In this document: one piece after another, positions 1-8,803 of the stretch
Layout: every line of letters starts with the position of its first letter
Numbering within the stretch: position 1 is the stretch's first letter
Source of the DNA: Shinella curvata
GTDB lineage: Bacteria; Pseudomonadota; Alphaproteobacteria; Rhizobiales; Rhizobiaceae
NCBI RefSeq assembly: GCF_022899935.1
Contig: NZ_JALJCJ010000006.1
Coordinates: forward strand, 372,001-436,000
Length of the DNA stretch: 64,000 nucleotides
Reading direction: 5' to 3'
Notes under the pieces: model-generated
What the model was told of the DNA's origin: nothing
Databases searched by the model: none
Seen by the model: only the letters and a program-made list of their open reading frames with translations
Program-made: the position numbers and the translations under genes

Positions 1-173
1 TCGAGCGTGGCCGGATCGAAGGGGTTGTGCGGCGCGATCCAGTTGGCGGCCGCCGCGCAGAAGACCAGCGCCAGGAACACGACGGTCGCGAAAATCACCG
101 GAGGCGAGGTACGGAAACGCCAGGCGAAATCGCTCGCCGCCCAGTCTTTGAGGAGTCCGGTCAATCGGGTCAT
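1..173 (-). CDS. Peptide/nickel-type ABC transporter permease (DppC-like), N-terminal fragment
   Basis: Only the first 57 or so codons are present; the gene runs off the left edge. The start ATG (171-173) overlaps the stop of the upstream permease as ATGA, which fixes the start. The peptide begins MTRLTGLLKDW, has a first membrane segment at about residues 24-45, then a short polar loop with IAPHNPFDP, typical of the DppC/OppC family in which that segment precedes the periplasmic loop. By position it is the second permease of the importer encoded just upstream. The exact substrate cannot be inferred. Confidence 0.85.
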   Translation of the reverse strand, partial: MTRLTGLLKDWAASDFAWRFRTSPPVIFATVVFLALVFCAAAANWIAPHNPFDPATL

Positions 174-1135
174 TTCACGCGCATCCTCGGATCGACGAGA
201 AGATAGGTCATGTCGACGATCAGGTTGATCGTCACGAAACTGAAGCCAACGAAGGCGAGATAGGCGGCCATGACGGGGAAGTCCGCGAATTCGATCGCCT
301 GCAGAATGAGAAGTCCCATGCCCGGCCATTGGAAGACGGCTTCAACCACGATGGCGAAGGCGATCAGCGAACCGACCTGCAGGCCGACGACCGTGATGAC
401 GGGCAGCAGGCTGTTGCGCAGCGCATGCGTAAGATAGACCGCCCGGTCGGAAAGGCCGCGTGCGCGGGTGAACTTGATGAAATCGGCCCGGAACACCTCC
501 AGCATCTCGCCACGGACGAGGCGCATGATCATGGAGATCTGGAAGACCGCGAGCGTGATCGTCGGCATGATCAGCGCCTTCAGCCCGCTCGTTGTCAGGA
601 GTCCGGTCGTCCACCAGCCGATCTGCACCGTCTCCCCTCTCCCGAAGGCTGAAAGCCAGCGCAATTCCACCGAGAAGACGAGGATCAGCAGCATGCCGAT
701 CAGAAACTGCGGCATGGAGATGCCGAGCAGGGAAACGAGCTGCACGACCCGGCTGAGCAGGCCCCTCGGACGAAGCGCCGTATAGATGCCCATGGGAATG
801 CCGACGAGAAGCGCCGTCAGGGTGGCTGCCAGCACAAGCTCCAACGTGGCCGGCAGCCGCACCAGCATCAGGTCGATCACCGGCTGCCGGTTGCGATAGG
901 AAACGCCGAAGTCACCGACAGCCGCCCGCTCGACGAAGCGCCAGAACTGCACGATCGTCGGCTGGTCGAGCCCGAGTGCGACGCGCAGCTCCTCGCGCTG
1001 TTCCAGCGTGGCGTTCACCCCGAGAATGTTGTTCACGGGATCGCCAAGGAAATTGAAAACACAGAATGACAGACCCGAGACGACCAGCATGACGAGAACG
1101 ACGCTGGTGAGCCGGGTGGCGAGCAAGGAAATCAT
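170..1135 (-). CDS. Peptide/nickel-type ABC transporter permease (DppB-like)
   Basis: The 321-residue inner-membrane protein has the length and layout of the DppB/OppB family: an N-terminal membrane anchor, a periplasmic loop (to about residue 95) and five further membrane segments. The cytoplasmic EAA loop that contacts the ATPase is visible around residues 205-250 (EMLEVFRADFIKFTRARGLS). It follows the binding-protein gene by 57 bp and overlaps the next permease by ATGA, so the three are almost certainly co-transcribed. The import function is known for the family; the substrate is inferred only broadly as a peptide or a similar solute. Confidence 0.93.
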   Translation of the reverse strand: MISLLATRLTSVVLVMLVVSGLSFCVFNFLGDPVNNILGVNATLEQREELRVALGLDQPTIVQFWRFVERAAVGDFGVSYRNRQPVIDLMLVRLPATLELVLAATLTALLVGIPMGIYTALRPRGLLSRVVQLVSLLGISMPQFLIGMLLILVFSVELRWLSAFGRGETVQIGWWTTGLLTTSGLKALIMPTITLAVFQISMIMRLVRGEMLEVFRADFIKFTRARGLSDRAVYLTHALRNSLLPVITVVGLQVGSLIAFAIVVEAVFQWPGMGLLILQAIEFADFPVMAAYLAFVGFSFVTINLIVDMTYLLVDPRMRVK

Positions 1136-1192
1136 CGCAGCCTCTCGCGGAGAAGAGAGGACGGCGCGGGTCTGCGCCGTCCAGCGGTGGCG

Positions 1193-2764
1193 TCACTTCA
1201 TCGTGTAGTACCAGAAGCGGGTGTACTCATCGGCCGGCACGATGGCATTGACCTTGTCGCTCATGCCCCAGGTCAGGAACTGCTGGTGCAGCATGATCTT
1301 GCCGACCTCGTCGCGATGGATCTTCACCACCTCCGAGATCATCTCCTGGCGCTTGGCCGGGTCGTATTCCGTGCCGATCTTCACGATCAGCTCGTCGACA
1401 TGCTTGTTGGAATAGCCCTTCGGGTTCCAGGCGCCGAGATCGCCAGTCGGCGTGTGGAAGGTCGCCGACATGATATTGTAGGCATCGATGGTCGGAAGAC
1501 CGGCCCAGCCGAGCATGTAGAAGGCATATTTGCCGGCCGGAAGTTCGGTGTCGAACTGAACGGGCGTATGCATGTTGAGCTGCGCCTTGATGCCGACCTT
1601 GGCCAGCATGCCGACCACCGCCTGGCAGATGCGCTCATCGTTGATGAACGAGCCCGCGGGGCAATCCATCGGCAGGTTGAAGCCGTCCTTGTAGCCTGCC
1701 TCCGCAAGGAGTGCTTTCGACGCTTCGATGTCGAAGGGGAAACGCTCGTCGAGGCTGGCATCATAGAAAGGCAGTTCGGGGGCCAGCGGCAGCGCCGTCG
1801 GGCGGCTGTTGCCGCGCATGATGGACCGCTTGATGCCCTCGATGTCGATGGCCTGGTAGATCGCCTTGCGCACACGCATGTCGGCGAGCGGATTGCCCTC
1901 CACACCGCTGCCTTCCAGCGTCTTGCTCTGCTGGTCCATGCCGAAGAAGATGTTGCGCAGGTGCGGCGCGCGCATCACCTTCATGCCCGGGGTCGCCTCG
2001 ATGCGCTCGATATCCTGCGAGGGCGCGTTGCGGATGAAATCCACTTCGCCCGACAGCAGCGCTGCGACGCGCGTCGCGGCATTGGCGATCGGCGTATAGG
2101 CGATCTCATCGAGATTGTGCTGCGGCTTGTCCCACCAGTCCGGATTCTTGACGAGGACGGTGCGGATGTCGGGTTGGCGTTCGGAAAGCTTGAAGGGTCC
2201 GGTACCGACACCCTGCGTGCTCATCGCGCCGCCCGTATTGGTGGAAAGGTCGATCGGCTTGTCGGCACCCACCGATTCCTGGAACTCTTTGTCGAGAATG
2301 TACCAGCCGGCAAAGTCGTTGAGCAGGAGGGCGTATTTGCGCTTCAGCGTCACCTCGATCGTGTGGTCGTCGATCTTGGTGATCTCCTTGACCGGCTCCA
2401 GCAGACCGGCGAAGGGCGAACCCGGCGAGCCGGCGCGCACGAAAGAGAAAATGACATCGTCGGCGGTGAACGGGTTGCCGTTGTGGAACTTCACATTCTT
2501 GCGGAGATTGAACTTCCACTTGGTATCGGAGATCGCTTCCCAGCTTTCGGCAAGCGCCGGCTCGAGCTTCAGCTCGGCATTCCAGCGCACCAGGCCTTCA
2601 TAAACGTTGGAGAGCAGGCTGAGCGTGAAATCGTCGCGCGCGGCGTGCGGATCCATGGAGCTGATTTCTTGCGCCTCGGCGAAACGAAGCGTGTTGGCAT
2701 TCGCGGCCCCCGTCACAACGACGGCACAGGACGCGGCCAAAAGGACTTTCAGATAGCGGTTCAT
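1193..2764 (-). CDS. ABC transporter substrate-binding protein, family 5
   Basis: The 523-residue protein has a Sec signal peptide (roughly residues 1-23, ending ANA) and is expected in the periplasm. The mature part begins with the LRFAEAQEISSMDPH stretch usual for SBP family 5 (DppA/OppA/NikA), followed by the NVYEGLVRW and FHNGNPFTADDVIFS signatures. It is the ligand-capturing subunit for the two permeases downstream and probably the ATPase upstream. Family 5 members bind di/oligopeptides, nickel chelates, opines or glycosides, so the ligand is open. Confidence 0.94.
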   Translation of the reverse strand: MNRYLKVLLAASCAVVVTGAANANTLRFAEAQEISSMDPHAARDDFTLSLLSNVYEGLVRWNAELKLEPALAESWEAISDTKWKFNLRKNVKFHNGNPFTADDVIFSFVRAGSPGSPFAGLLEPVKEITKIDDHTIEVTLKRKYALLLNDFAGWYILDKEFQESVGADKPIDLSTNTGGAMSTQGVGTGPFKLSERQPDIRTVLVKNPDWWDKPQHNLDEIAYTPIANAATRVAALLSGEVDFIRNAPSQDIERIEATPGMKVMRAPHLRNIFFGMDQQSKTLEGSGVEGNPLADMRVRKAIYQAIDIEGIKRSIMRGNSRPTALPLAPELPFYDASLDERFPFDIEASKALLAEAGYKDGFNLPMDCPAGSFINDERICQAVVGMLAKVGIKAQLNMHTPVQFDTELPAGKYAFYMLGWAGLPTIDAYNIMSATFHTPTGDLGAWNPKGYSNKHVDELIVKIGTEYDPAKRQEMISEVVKIHRDEVGKIMLHQQFLTWGMSDKVNAIVPADEYTRFWYYTMK

Positions 2765-3004
2765 AAGCTACTCCCAGCTTTATGCGCTTCCCGGCCAGTG
2801 GTCCCCCTCAAAGGGATGGTCTTGTTTTATTCACTCGCCGACATCGCAGGATTGAATGTTGCCGATCAGCGAGCGTGTCCGCGCCATGCCCGTCCGCCTC
2901 GCTACCCGAGGAAGCTCGGGCATCAGCATAGTTTCACAAGCCTTTTGGATAGTCCACATATTTGTACTCTAAATTTCCACCTATTGTGTACAATTATGGA
3001 TATG
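2765..3004. promoter_or_regulatory. Gap between importer ATPase and binding-protein gene, with ATTGT-GT-ACAAT inverted repeat
   Basis: This 240-bp gap separates two same-strand genes of the importer. It turns AT-rich near 2930-3000 and holds an inverted repeat ATTGTGTACAAT at 2983-2994. Short TTGT/ACAA inverted repeats are the kind of site bound by GntR-family (FCD) regulators, but no such regulator lies in the window. A related set of TACAAT motifs occurs upstream of the ATPase gene. A second promoter for the binding protein here is inference. Confidence 0.35.
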
Positions 3005-4027
3005 TCATCCTTCCACGCCACCCTGGTGCAGGAAGCAGGATGCCTCCGTATCGCCAGCCGGCTTCAGCACCGGCGTCTCGGTACGGCAACGAGGCCCGGC
3101 CTTCGTACAGCGCGGATGGAAGGTACAGCCCGTCGGCCAGCTGCCGAGGCGAGGCATGGAGCCGCTGATCTGGGCGAGCCGCTCCGGCTGGCGGCTGAGG
3201 GGCGGAATGGAGGCCATGAGGCCAGCCGTGTAGGGATGATTGGCGCGCCGCACGACATCCTCGACAGGCCCGATTTCCACGAGTCGGCCGGCATACATCA
3301 CCGCCACCCGGTCGGCGACCTCGGCGATCACGCCCATATCGTGCGTGACCAGCATGATCGCGGTATCGCGGGTCCTTGCCAGACGCTTCAGCAGCGCAAG
3401 GATCTGGGCCTGAATGGAAACGTCGAGTGCCGTCGTGGGCTCGTCCGCAATGATCAGTTCCGGCTCCCCCGCCAGCGCCAGGGCAATGACGATGCGCTGG
3501 CGCATGCCGCCGGAAAACTGGTGCGGATACTGGTTGAACCGCGTGGATGGATCCGCAATGCCGACTTCAGCGAGGAGTTCGATGGCCCGTTGACGCGCTT
3601 GAGCAGAGGACATCGCCGGGAAATGCGTGCGGATCGTCTCGGTCAGTTGCCGCCCGACGGTGAACAATGGATCGAGACTGGTCAACGGGTCCTGAAATAT
3701 GGCGCCGATGCGTTTCCCGCGCAGCCGACGCTGTTCCTTTTCGGGCAGGTTGTCGATGCGCTCGCCAGCGAGGTGAATGGTGCCCGCTGCAATCCGCCCC
3801 GGTGCTTCCAAGAGGCCGATGAGCGCGCTACCCGTCAGCGACTTGCCGGCACCGGATTCGCCGACGACGCCGAGGATTTCGCCGCGCCCGATCGAAAAGG
3901 ATACGGCGTCGATGGCAACGAGTGCCTTCGCGCGGATGGGAAACTCGATCCGCAAGCCGCGAACATCCAGAACGGCGGTCGCCGGCTCCGGCGGTCTTGC
4001 TGTCGCGAATGCACTTGCGCTGGTCAT
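3005..4027 (-). CDS. Peptide/nickel-type ABC transporter ATP-binding protein (DppD-like)
   Basis: The 340-residue ATPase has Walker A GESGAGKS, the signature FSGGMRQR, Walker B IIADEPTTALD and the C-terminal Cys-containing oligopeptide-transporter tail (CTFHPRCTKAGPRCR). I start it at the ATG at 4025-4027, preceded by GGAGG at 4033-4037. An in-frame extension up to 4147 exists but would run through the promoter-like repeats. It would power the DppB/DppC-like permeases. The usual second ATPase (DppF-like) is not visible here and may lie left of the window. Confidence 0.92.
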   Translation of the reverse strand: MTSASAFATARPPEPATAVLDVRGLRIEFPIRAKALVAIDAVSFSIGRGEILGVVGESGAGKSLTGSALIGLLEAPGRIAAGTIHLAGERIDNLPEKEQRRLRGKRIGAIFQDPLTSLDPLFTVGRQLTETIRTHFPAMSSAQARQRAIELLAEVGIADPSTRFNQYPHQFSGGMRQRIVIALALAGEPELIIADEPTTALDVSIQAQILALLKRLARTRDTAIMLVTHDMGVIAEVADRVAVMYAGRLVEIGPVEDVVRRANHPYTAGLMASIPPLSRQPERLAQISGSMPRLGSWPTGCTFHPRCTKAGPRCRTETPVLKPAGDTEASCFLHQGGVEG

Positions 4028-4074
4028 CACAGCCTCCAGGTTTACGCAACCCTGGCCTCGGCCGTGGGTGCCGG

Positions 4075-4125
4075 ATAATATACAATACAGAATACAATAG
4101 AGATTCATTCTTGTGTCAAACACAA
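4075..4125. promoter_or_regulatory. Candidate operator/promoter region of the importer ATPase gene
   Basis: Directly upstream of the DppD-like gene there is a perfect inverted repeat TTGTGT-CAA-ACACAA (4111-4125) and two copies of ATACAATA-like sequence between 4080 and 4099. On the minus strand TTGACA overlaps the repeat, with AT-rich sequence about 17 bp downstream, so this could be a sigma70-type promoter covered by an operator. The assignment rests on pattern only. Confidence 0.35.
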
Positions 4126-4153
4126 AGATTGGACGGGTACCGCTCAAACGAAA

Positions 4154-4181
4154 ACCGGCCGCCGAGAGATCGGCGACCGGT
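4154..4181 (-). terminator. Rho-independent terminator of the RTX gene
   Basis: A 12-bp inverted repeat (4154-4165 with 4170-4181, one G-T pair on the RNA) closes a GAGA/TCTC four-base loop. On the minus strand it is followed by TTTCGTTT. It lies about 30 bp past the stop codon of the RTX gene, so it should end that transcript before the importer operon. Confidence 0.8.
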
Positions 4182-4209
4182 CTGGCAAACCCGTGTATGG
4201 AACGAACGA

Positions 4210-7161
4210 TCAGATCAGCAGGAAATCCGAAGTCGAAAGCGTCGTCACCTTGTCGAGCGTGGCGACAAGGACGGCGTCGGCCTCGTTGCCGGTACCGTCG
4301 GCGTCATACCAGAGGCGGCCGTTGTCCTTTTCGAAGAAGAACTGCGCCGCCGCGCCGGTCGCCTTCAGGTCGTTGCCGGAATAGAGCACGAGCTTGGAAA
4401 AGCCGAAGACATCATTGTCGATGGCGAGCTTGTCCTCGCCGCGCTTGAAGTCGGTGATGAAATCGCCCGAACCGACCGCTTCGCCTGAAGCGTAGATGAA
4501 CTGGTCGAGACCGGCACCACCCGTCAGCGTGTCACCATGGCCACCCCCCTCCAGCTTGTCGTTGCCGGCACGGCCGTCCAGCTTGTCGTCGCCAAGACCG
4601 CCTTGCAGATAGTTCGCGACGCTGCTGCCGAGGATGGTGTCGTCGCTGTTGCGGCCGATGACATTCTCGATACTCTCCAGGCTGAGGCCCGTCGCCACGC
4701 CACCGTTCTTCGTATTGTCGGCGAGGTCGAGAATGACGGACTGGTCGGAGACGATATTGAACTCCAGGGTGTCGATGCCCGCACCGCCATTGAAATAGTC
4801 TTTGCCGGTCTCGTCCGAGTGGCGGACGAATTCGTCGTTTCCGGCGTCGCCATAGAGCTTGTCGTTGCCCTTGCCGTCGATGAGATAGTCATCGGCCGCT
4901 CCGCCCCGCAGCGTATCGTTGCCGGCCGCTCCGTCGAGATAATCCTCTTCGCCACTCGCGGTCACCGTGTCACTGCCGGCGCTGCCCATGTAGTCGAGCG
5001 CTTCCATGCCGGTGAAGGCGGTGTTCGCGTTGATCTGGACCAATCCTTTGGAAAAGACGAAGGAGGCGTTGAACGTCTCTTCGGAGAAGTCGATGACCAC
5101 ACGGTCGGCACCTGAACCGCCGGAGGCGTAGTCGCCGGCGTTCATGTGGAGGACGTCGTTGCCGTTTTCACCGTAGAGCCGGTCGCGATGGGTATCCTTG
5201 ATACCCCCACTGCCCCAGATGATATCGTTGCCGTCGCCGCCGTTGATCGTGTCGGCGCCGTACCAGCCTATCAGCTCGTCATCGCCGCCGAGCCCCTTGA
5301 GCGTATCGTTGCCGGCCATGCCGTTGATGTAGTCGTTGAGGCTACCCGCCGTGATCGTATCGTTGCCCTGGCCGGCCGAGATATGCACGCGCTCGAAACC
5401 TTTGGCCGTGACGTCGCCGTTGACCATCGTCGCATTGGCCGAAAGGGTGAAGGAGAGGTTCTTCGTGCTGTCGTAACGGTTGATCCAGAGCGTATCCGTA
5501 CCCGACCCGCCGTCTGCGACATAGCGCCCGGCGACGGAGCCGCTTGCATTGTTGATGGTGACGATATCGTCGCCGGCGCCGCCGATGATCGTCGTCAGGC
5601 CCGTGCCCGTGCGGGCATCCGCGGAAATATTGTCGTGACCGTTGCCGCCATCGAGACGGTTGGCCCCACCGGCGTCGATGATGCGATCATTGCCGTCGCC
5701 GCCGGTCACCTTGTCGTCGCCGGTGGTCGAGTAGAACTGGTCGTCGCCCTTGCCGCCGGTCATGGTGTTGTTGCCGCTGCCGGCATCGAAATCGACATGG
5801 CCGGCCGTGCCGGCCGATAGCACGTCATTGCCGCTGCCCGTTTCGATCGTGAAGCTTTCGGCATCGGTAATGACGGTCCCGTCGGAAAGCTTTGCCGTTG
5901 CGCCGGAAACGCTGAAGGTGAGGTTCGTCGTGATGTCGCCGCGATCGACCCACACGGTGTCGAACCCCTTGCCACCCTTGATCGTATCCTTGCCGCCGCT
6001 GCCGACGATCAGAAGGTCGTCGCCGTCGCCGCCATCGAGCACATCGACACCCATACCGCCATTCAGATGGTCGTTGCCGCCGAGACCGATCAGCGTGTCG
6101 TTGCCCGACATGCCAGAAAGCGTATCGTTGCCGGTCCAGCCGGTGAAGCGGTCGGCGGTTTCCAAGCCGGTGATGTCATAAGTCTCGAAATTGACGATCG
6201 TCGTCCCGTTCGACAGCGTCTGCTTCGTCGTGGATGCCTTGGCTGTGAACGTGCCCGAAACACCGCTCAGCGAAAGCTCGTCGATGTCGGCACCGCCATC
6301 CAGGATATCCTTGCCCTCGCCCCACCAGGCCTCCATGTTGTGCAGGATCACGTCGTTGCCTGCGCCACCAAGAACCGTATCGTCGTCGCCATTGCCGCTG
6401 AGATAATCGTCACCGCTGCCGCCGTCGATCACATCGCGGCCGCGACCGCCCTGGATCGTATCGCCACCGGATTCGCCATAAATCTTGTCGTTGCCGTCGT
6501 GACCGTAGAGGTAGTCGCCGCCGGCGCCACCATAGAGCGTATCGTTTCCGTCGTCGGCCGAAAGCCAGTCGACGCCGTATCCGCCCGACATGTAGTCGTC
6601 ACCCGCACCGCCGAGAAGCGAGTCGTTGCCATTGCCGCCATAGAGTTTGTCGTTGCCGTTGTCGCCCGACAGCCAATCCTTGCCGATGCCGCCGCTCAGC
6701 GTGTCACCGCCGTCGCCGCCCTCGAACCAGTCGTCCCAGCGACCACCGGTGAACGTATCGGCAAATTTGCTGCCTTCCAGCCGGAAGCTTTCGACATTGA
6801 GGATCGTCGCGCCAAGCACGGATTTGGAAATGATCGGATCGAAGGCGGTGAAGCTCACACCCTTGGTGGAGGCGCCGAAATTGATTTCAAGCTCGTCGAA
6901 ACCGAGGCCGCCGTCGATCTTGTCACCGGCAAGTTCCGCCACGCTCAGGTTGCGGATTTCGTCATCGCCCGTTCCGGCTTTGATGGTATCGGCGCCGAGC
7001 CCTCCGGTGATCGTGTCATCGCCCGAACCGGTGCTGATGGAGTTGTTGGCGCCGGTACCGGTGACCGTCTGGTTGCCGACACCGGGGATGGTGTAGGCGG
7101 CAAGCGCTTCTAGGGAAAGAGGCGCCTGAAGCGGCGCGATGGAAATCGTTTTTGAGCTCAT
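4210..7161 (-). CDS. Large RTX (haemolysin-type calcium-binding) repeat protein, probably type I secreted
   Basis: The 983-residue protein starts at the ATG at 7159-7161 (SD-like GAGGAA just upstream). It consists almost wholly of nonapeptide GGxGxDxLx repeats, which fold into calcium-binding parallel beta-rolls. Between the repeat blocks sit about six related ~45-residue beta segments, for example those beginning around ITTNLTFSVSGATAKL and STKNLSFTLSANATM. The C-terminus holds an acidic DFITDFKRGEDKL module and ends LSTSDFLLI, matching the uncleaved type I secretion signals of rhizobial RTX proteins. No catalytic domain was recognised, and no secretion ABC/MFP genes are in the window. It may be an extracellular adhesin, surface-layer or matrix protein; the role is unknown. 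Confidence 0.88.
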   Translation of the reverse strand: MSSKTISIAPLQAPLSLEALAAYTIPGVGNQTVTGTGANNSISTGSGDDTITGGLGADTIKAGTGDDEIRNLSVAELAGDKIDGGLGFDELEINFGASTKGVSFTAFDPIISKSVLGATILNVESFRLEGSKFADTFTGGRWDDWFEGGDGGDTLSGGIGKDWLSGDNGNDKLYGGNGNDSLLGGAGDDYMSGGYGVDWLSADDGNDTLYGGAGGDYLYGHDGNDKIYGESGGDTIQGGRGRDVIDGGSGDDYLSGNGDDDTVLGGAGNDVILHNMEAWWGEGKDILDGGADIDELSLSGVSGTFTAKASTTKQTLSNGTTIVNFETYDITGLETADRFTGWTGNDTLSGMSGNDTLIGLGGNDHLNGGMGVDVLDGGDGDDLLIVGSGGKDTIKGGKGFDTVWVDRGDITTNLTFSVSGATAKLSDGTVITDAESFTIETGSGNDVLSAGTAGHVDFDAGSGNNTMTGGKGDDQFYSTTGDDKVTGGDGNDRIIDAGGANRLDGGNGHDNISADARTGTGLTTIIGGAGDDIVTINNASGSVAGRYVADGGSGTDTLWINRYDSTKNLSFTLSANATMVNGDVTAKGFERVHISAGQGNDTITAGSLNDYINGMAGNDTLKGLGGDDELIGWYGADTINGGDGNDIIWGSGGIKDTHRDRLYGENGNDVLHMNAGDYASGGSGADRVVIDFSEETFNASFVFSKGLVQINANTAFTGMEALDYMGSAGSDTVTASGEEDYLDGAAGNDTLRGGAADDYLIDGKGNDKLYGDAGNDEFVRHSDETGKDYFNGGAGIDTLEFNIVSDQSVILDLADNTKNGGVATGLSLESIENVIGRNSDDTILGSSVANYLQGGLGDDKLDGRAGNDKLEGGGHGDTLTGGAGLDQFIYASGEAVGSGDFITDFKRGEDKLAIDNDVFGFSKLVLYSGNDLKATGAAAQFFFEKDNGRLWYDADGTGNEADAVLVATLDKVTTLSTSDFLLI

Positions 7162-7350
7162 GGCTTCCTCGGAATTGGAACTTACGCTTGATGCGCGTGT
7201 AGTGATTGCTAACCGGGCCAATAACGCAAAAGTGTTCCCGCGGTAACACCTGCATAGCGCGAAGCGTGCGAACGCGCGCCATACGCTCGTGCTTTTTATA
7301 CACACGAGCCAAAGCGCGCGGCCGCCCCGTCCAGGTGGCGATCACCGAGG

Positions 7351-8796
7351 CTATTTGCAGAGACTGCGCCTGTCCGTCTCGAAAGCGGGATGCCCGGCAT
7401 TGGTGGCGATGCGGGCATCCCGCGCGGCGAGCGCGTCGCCAACCGCGATCAGGACCGGATTGTCGTATCCGATCTGCCCAACGCCCTCGGTTAGCGCTGA
7501 GAGCGTACCACGCCAGCTGCGCTCCGTGGGACGACTGATGTCGCTCATGATGACGACAGGCGTCGTGGGCGGCAGGCCGTGCTCGATGAGTTTTTCAGCG
7601 ATCCGCGACGCCGTTCGGCCGGCCATGTAGAAGATCGTGGTGGTGCGGCGATCCGCGACGCGCACCCAGTCGACACTGTCAGGCAGACCGCCGTGCCGGG
7701 AATGGCCCGTAACGAGACGAAGCGATTGCGCGTGGTCGCGATGGGTCAGCGACAGCCCCAGGCGCGCGGCCATGGCGCTTGCCGCCGTGATGCCGGGAAC
7801 GATATCGACAGGGATGTTTTCGCGGTCGAGATGGGCAATCTCTTCGCCGGCCCGGCCGAAGACCATGGGGTCGCCGGACTTCAGCCGCACCACGCGTTTG
7901 CCGGCCTTGGCGAGCTTGACCATCAGGGTATTGATATCCTCCTGGCGGCAGCTCTCGCGGCCACCACGTTTTCCGACCAGCATGCGTTTCGCCTCCCGCC
8001 GCGCGAGTTCCAGCACGTCGGCAGAGACGAGATCATCGAAAAGAATGACGTCAGCCGCCTGCAGCGCGCGCACAGCCTTCAACGTCAGCAGTTCCGCATC
8101 GCCCGGCCCCGCGCCAACCAGCGTCACGCGACCGATGGCGGGGGCTTCCGCGAGCCTTGCGGCATCAGCGAGAAGCACCCCGCCGACGCCCTCCTCCGGC
8201 GTATCCAGCGTCGAAAATGCCTGGTCGGAAAACCGCTCCCAGAAGGCACGGCGCTGCGGGCCGGGCGCAAGGCGCAGGTTGACCGCCTCGCGCAGCGAAT
8301 GTGCCAACGCCGCCCAGGTTTTCAGGCTGTGCGGCAGCAATGTCTCAATCTTGCGGCGGATCGTTTGCGCCAGGATCGGTGCTGCACCGTCCGTCGAGAT
8401 CGCCACGACGACGGGCGAGCGGTTGACGATGGAGCCGAATTGGAACTGACAGAAGGCCGGTTTGTCGATGACGTTGACCGGCACGCCCGCATCTCGGGCG
8501 GCCGCGGCGAACGTGCCCGCATCGTCCTCGCAATCGCCGATCGCCAGCACCGCGCCCGAGAGATCGGACGGCGTCCAGCAGCGGGCATGCCGCGTCAGGC
8601 ACGCGGCGGGATGATCCGGCGTGCGGGCGAAGAGCGCCTCGAAAGCCTCGCCGAAGGTTTCTGCATAGACATCGACGCGGGCGCCGCAGGCGGCCAGCAG
8701 TTCCGCCTTCCACATCGCGGCATCCGTGCCGCCGGCCACAACGACGCGCCTGCCCTCCAACGTCCAGAAGACGGGCAGCTTGGCGAGCGGCTCCAT
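7351..8796 (-). CDS. cysG: Siroheme synthase CysG
   Basis: The 481-residue cytoplasmic enzyme combines an N-terminal precorrin-2 dehydrogenase/ferrochelatase half (GRRVVVAGGTDAAMWKAE, residues ~10-30) with a C-terminal uroporphyrinogen-III C-methyltransferase half (VGAGPGDAELLTLKAVRAL). It makes the siroheme that assimilatory nitrite reductase needs. I place the start at the ATG at 8794-8796, 7 bp after the nasA stop, with GGAGTGAA before it; a longer frame reaches back into nasA. As the last gene of the nitrate operon its expression is tied to nirB. Confidence 0.93.
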   Translation of the reverse strand: MEPLAKLPVFWTLEGRRVVVAGGTDAAMWKAELLAACGARVDVYAETFGEAFEALFARTPDHPAACLTRHARCWTPSDLSGAVLAIGDCEDDAGTFAAAARDAGVPVNVIDKPAFCQFQFGSIVNRSPVVVAISTDGAAPILAQTIRRKIETLLPHSLKTWAALAHSLREAVNLRLAPGPQRRAFWERFSDQAFSTLDTPEEGVGGVLLADAARLAEAPAIGRVTLVGAGPGDAELLTLKAVRALQAADVILFDDLVSADVLELARREAKRMLVGKRGGRESCRQEDINTLMVKLAKAGKRVVRLKSGDPMVFGRAGEEIAHLDRENIPVDIVPGITAASAMAARLGLSLTHRDHAQSLRLVTGHSRHGGLPDSVDWVRVADRRTTTIFYMAGRTASRIAEKLIEHGLPPTTPVVIMSDISRPTERSWRGTLSALTEGVGQIGYDNPVLIAVGDALAARDARIATNAGHPAFETDRRSLCK

Positions 8797-8803
8797 GCGG
8801 GCT

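Noticed and set aside
1187-4078. 963-codon open frame on the plus strand opposite the ABC importer genes
   Set aside because: It is the antisense shadow of the binding protein and ATPase genes, caused by high GC at third positions, and has no family resemblance.
4537-7113. Several plus-strand frames (192, 224, 348 residues) across the RTX gene
   Set aside because: They are reverse readings of the GGxGxDxL repeats and show the Val/Ala-rich periodic pattern expected of such shadows.
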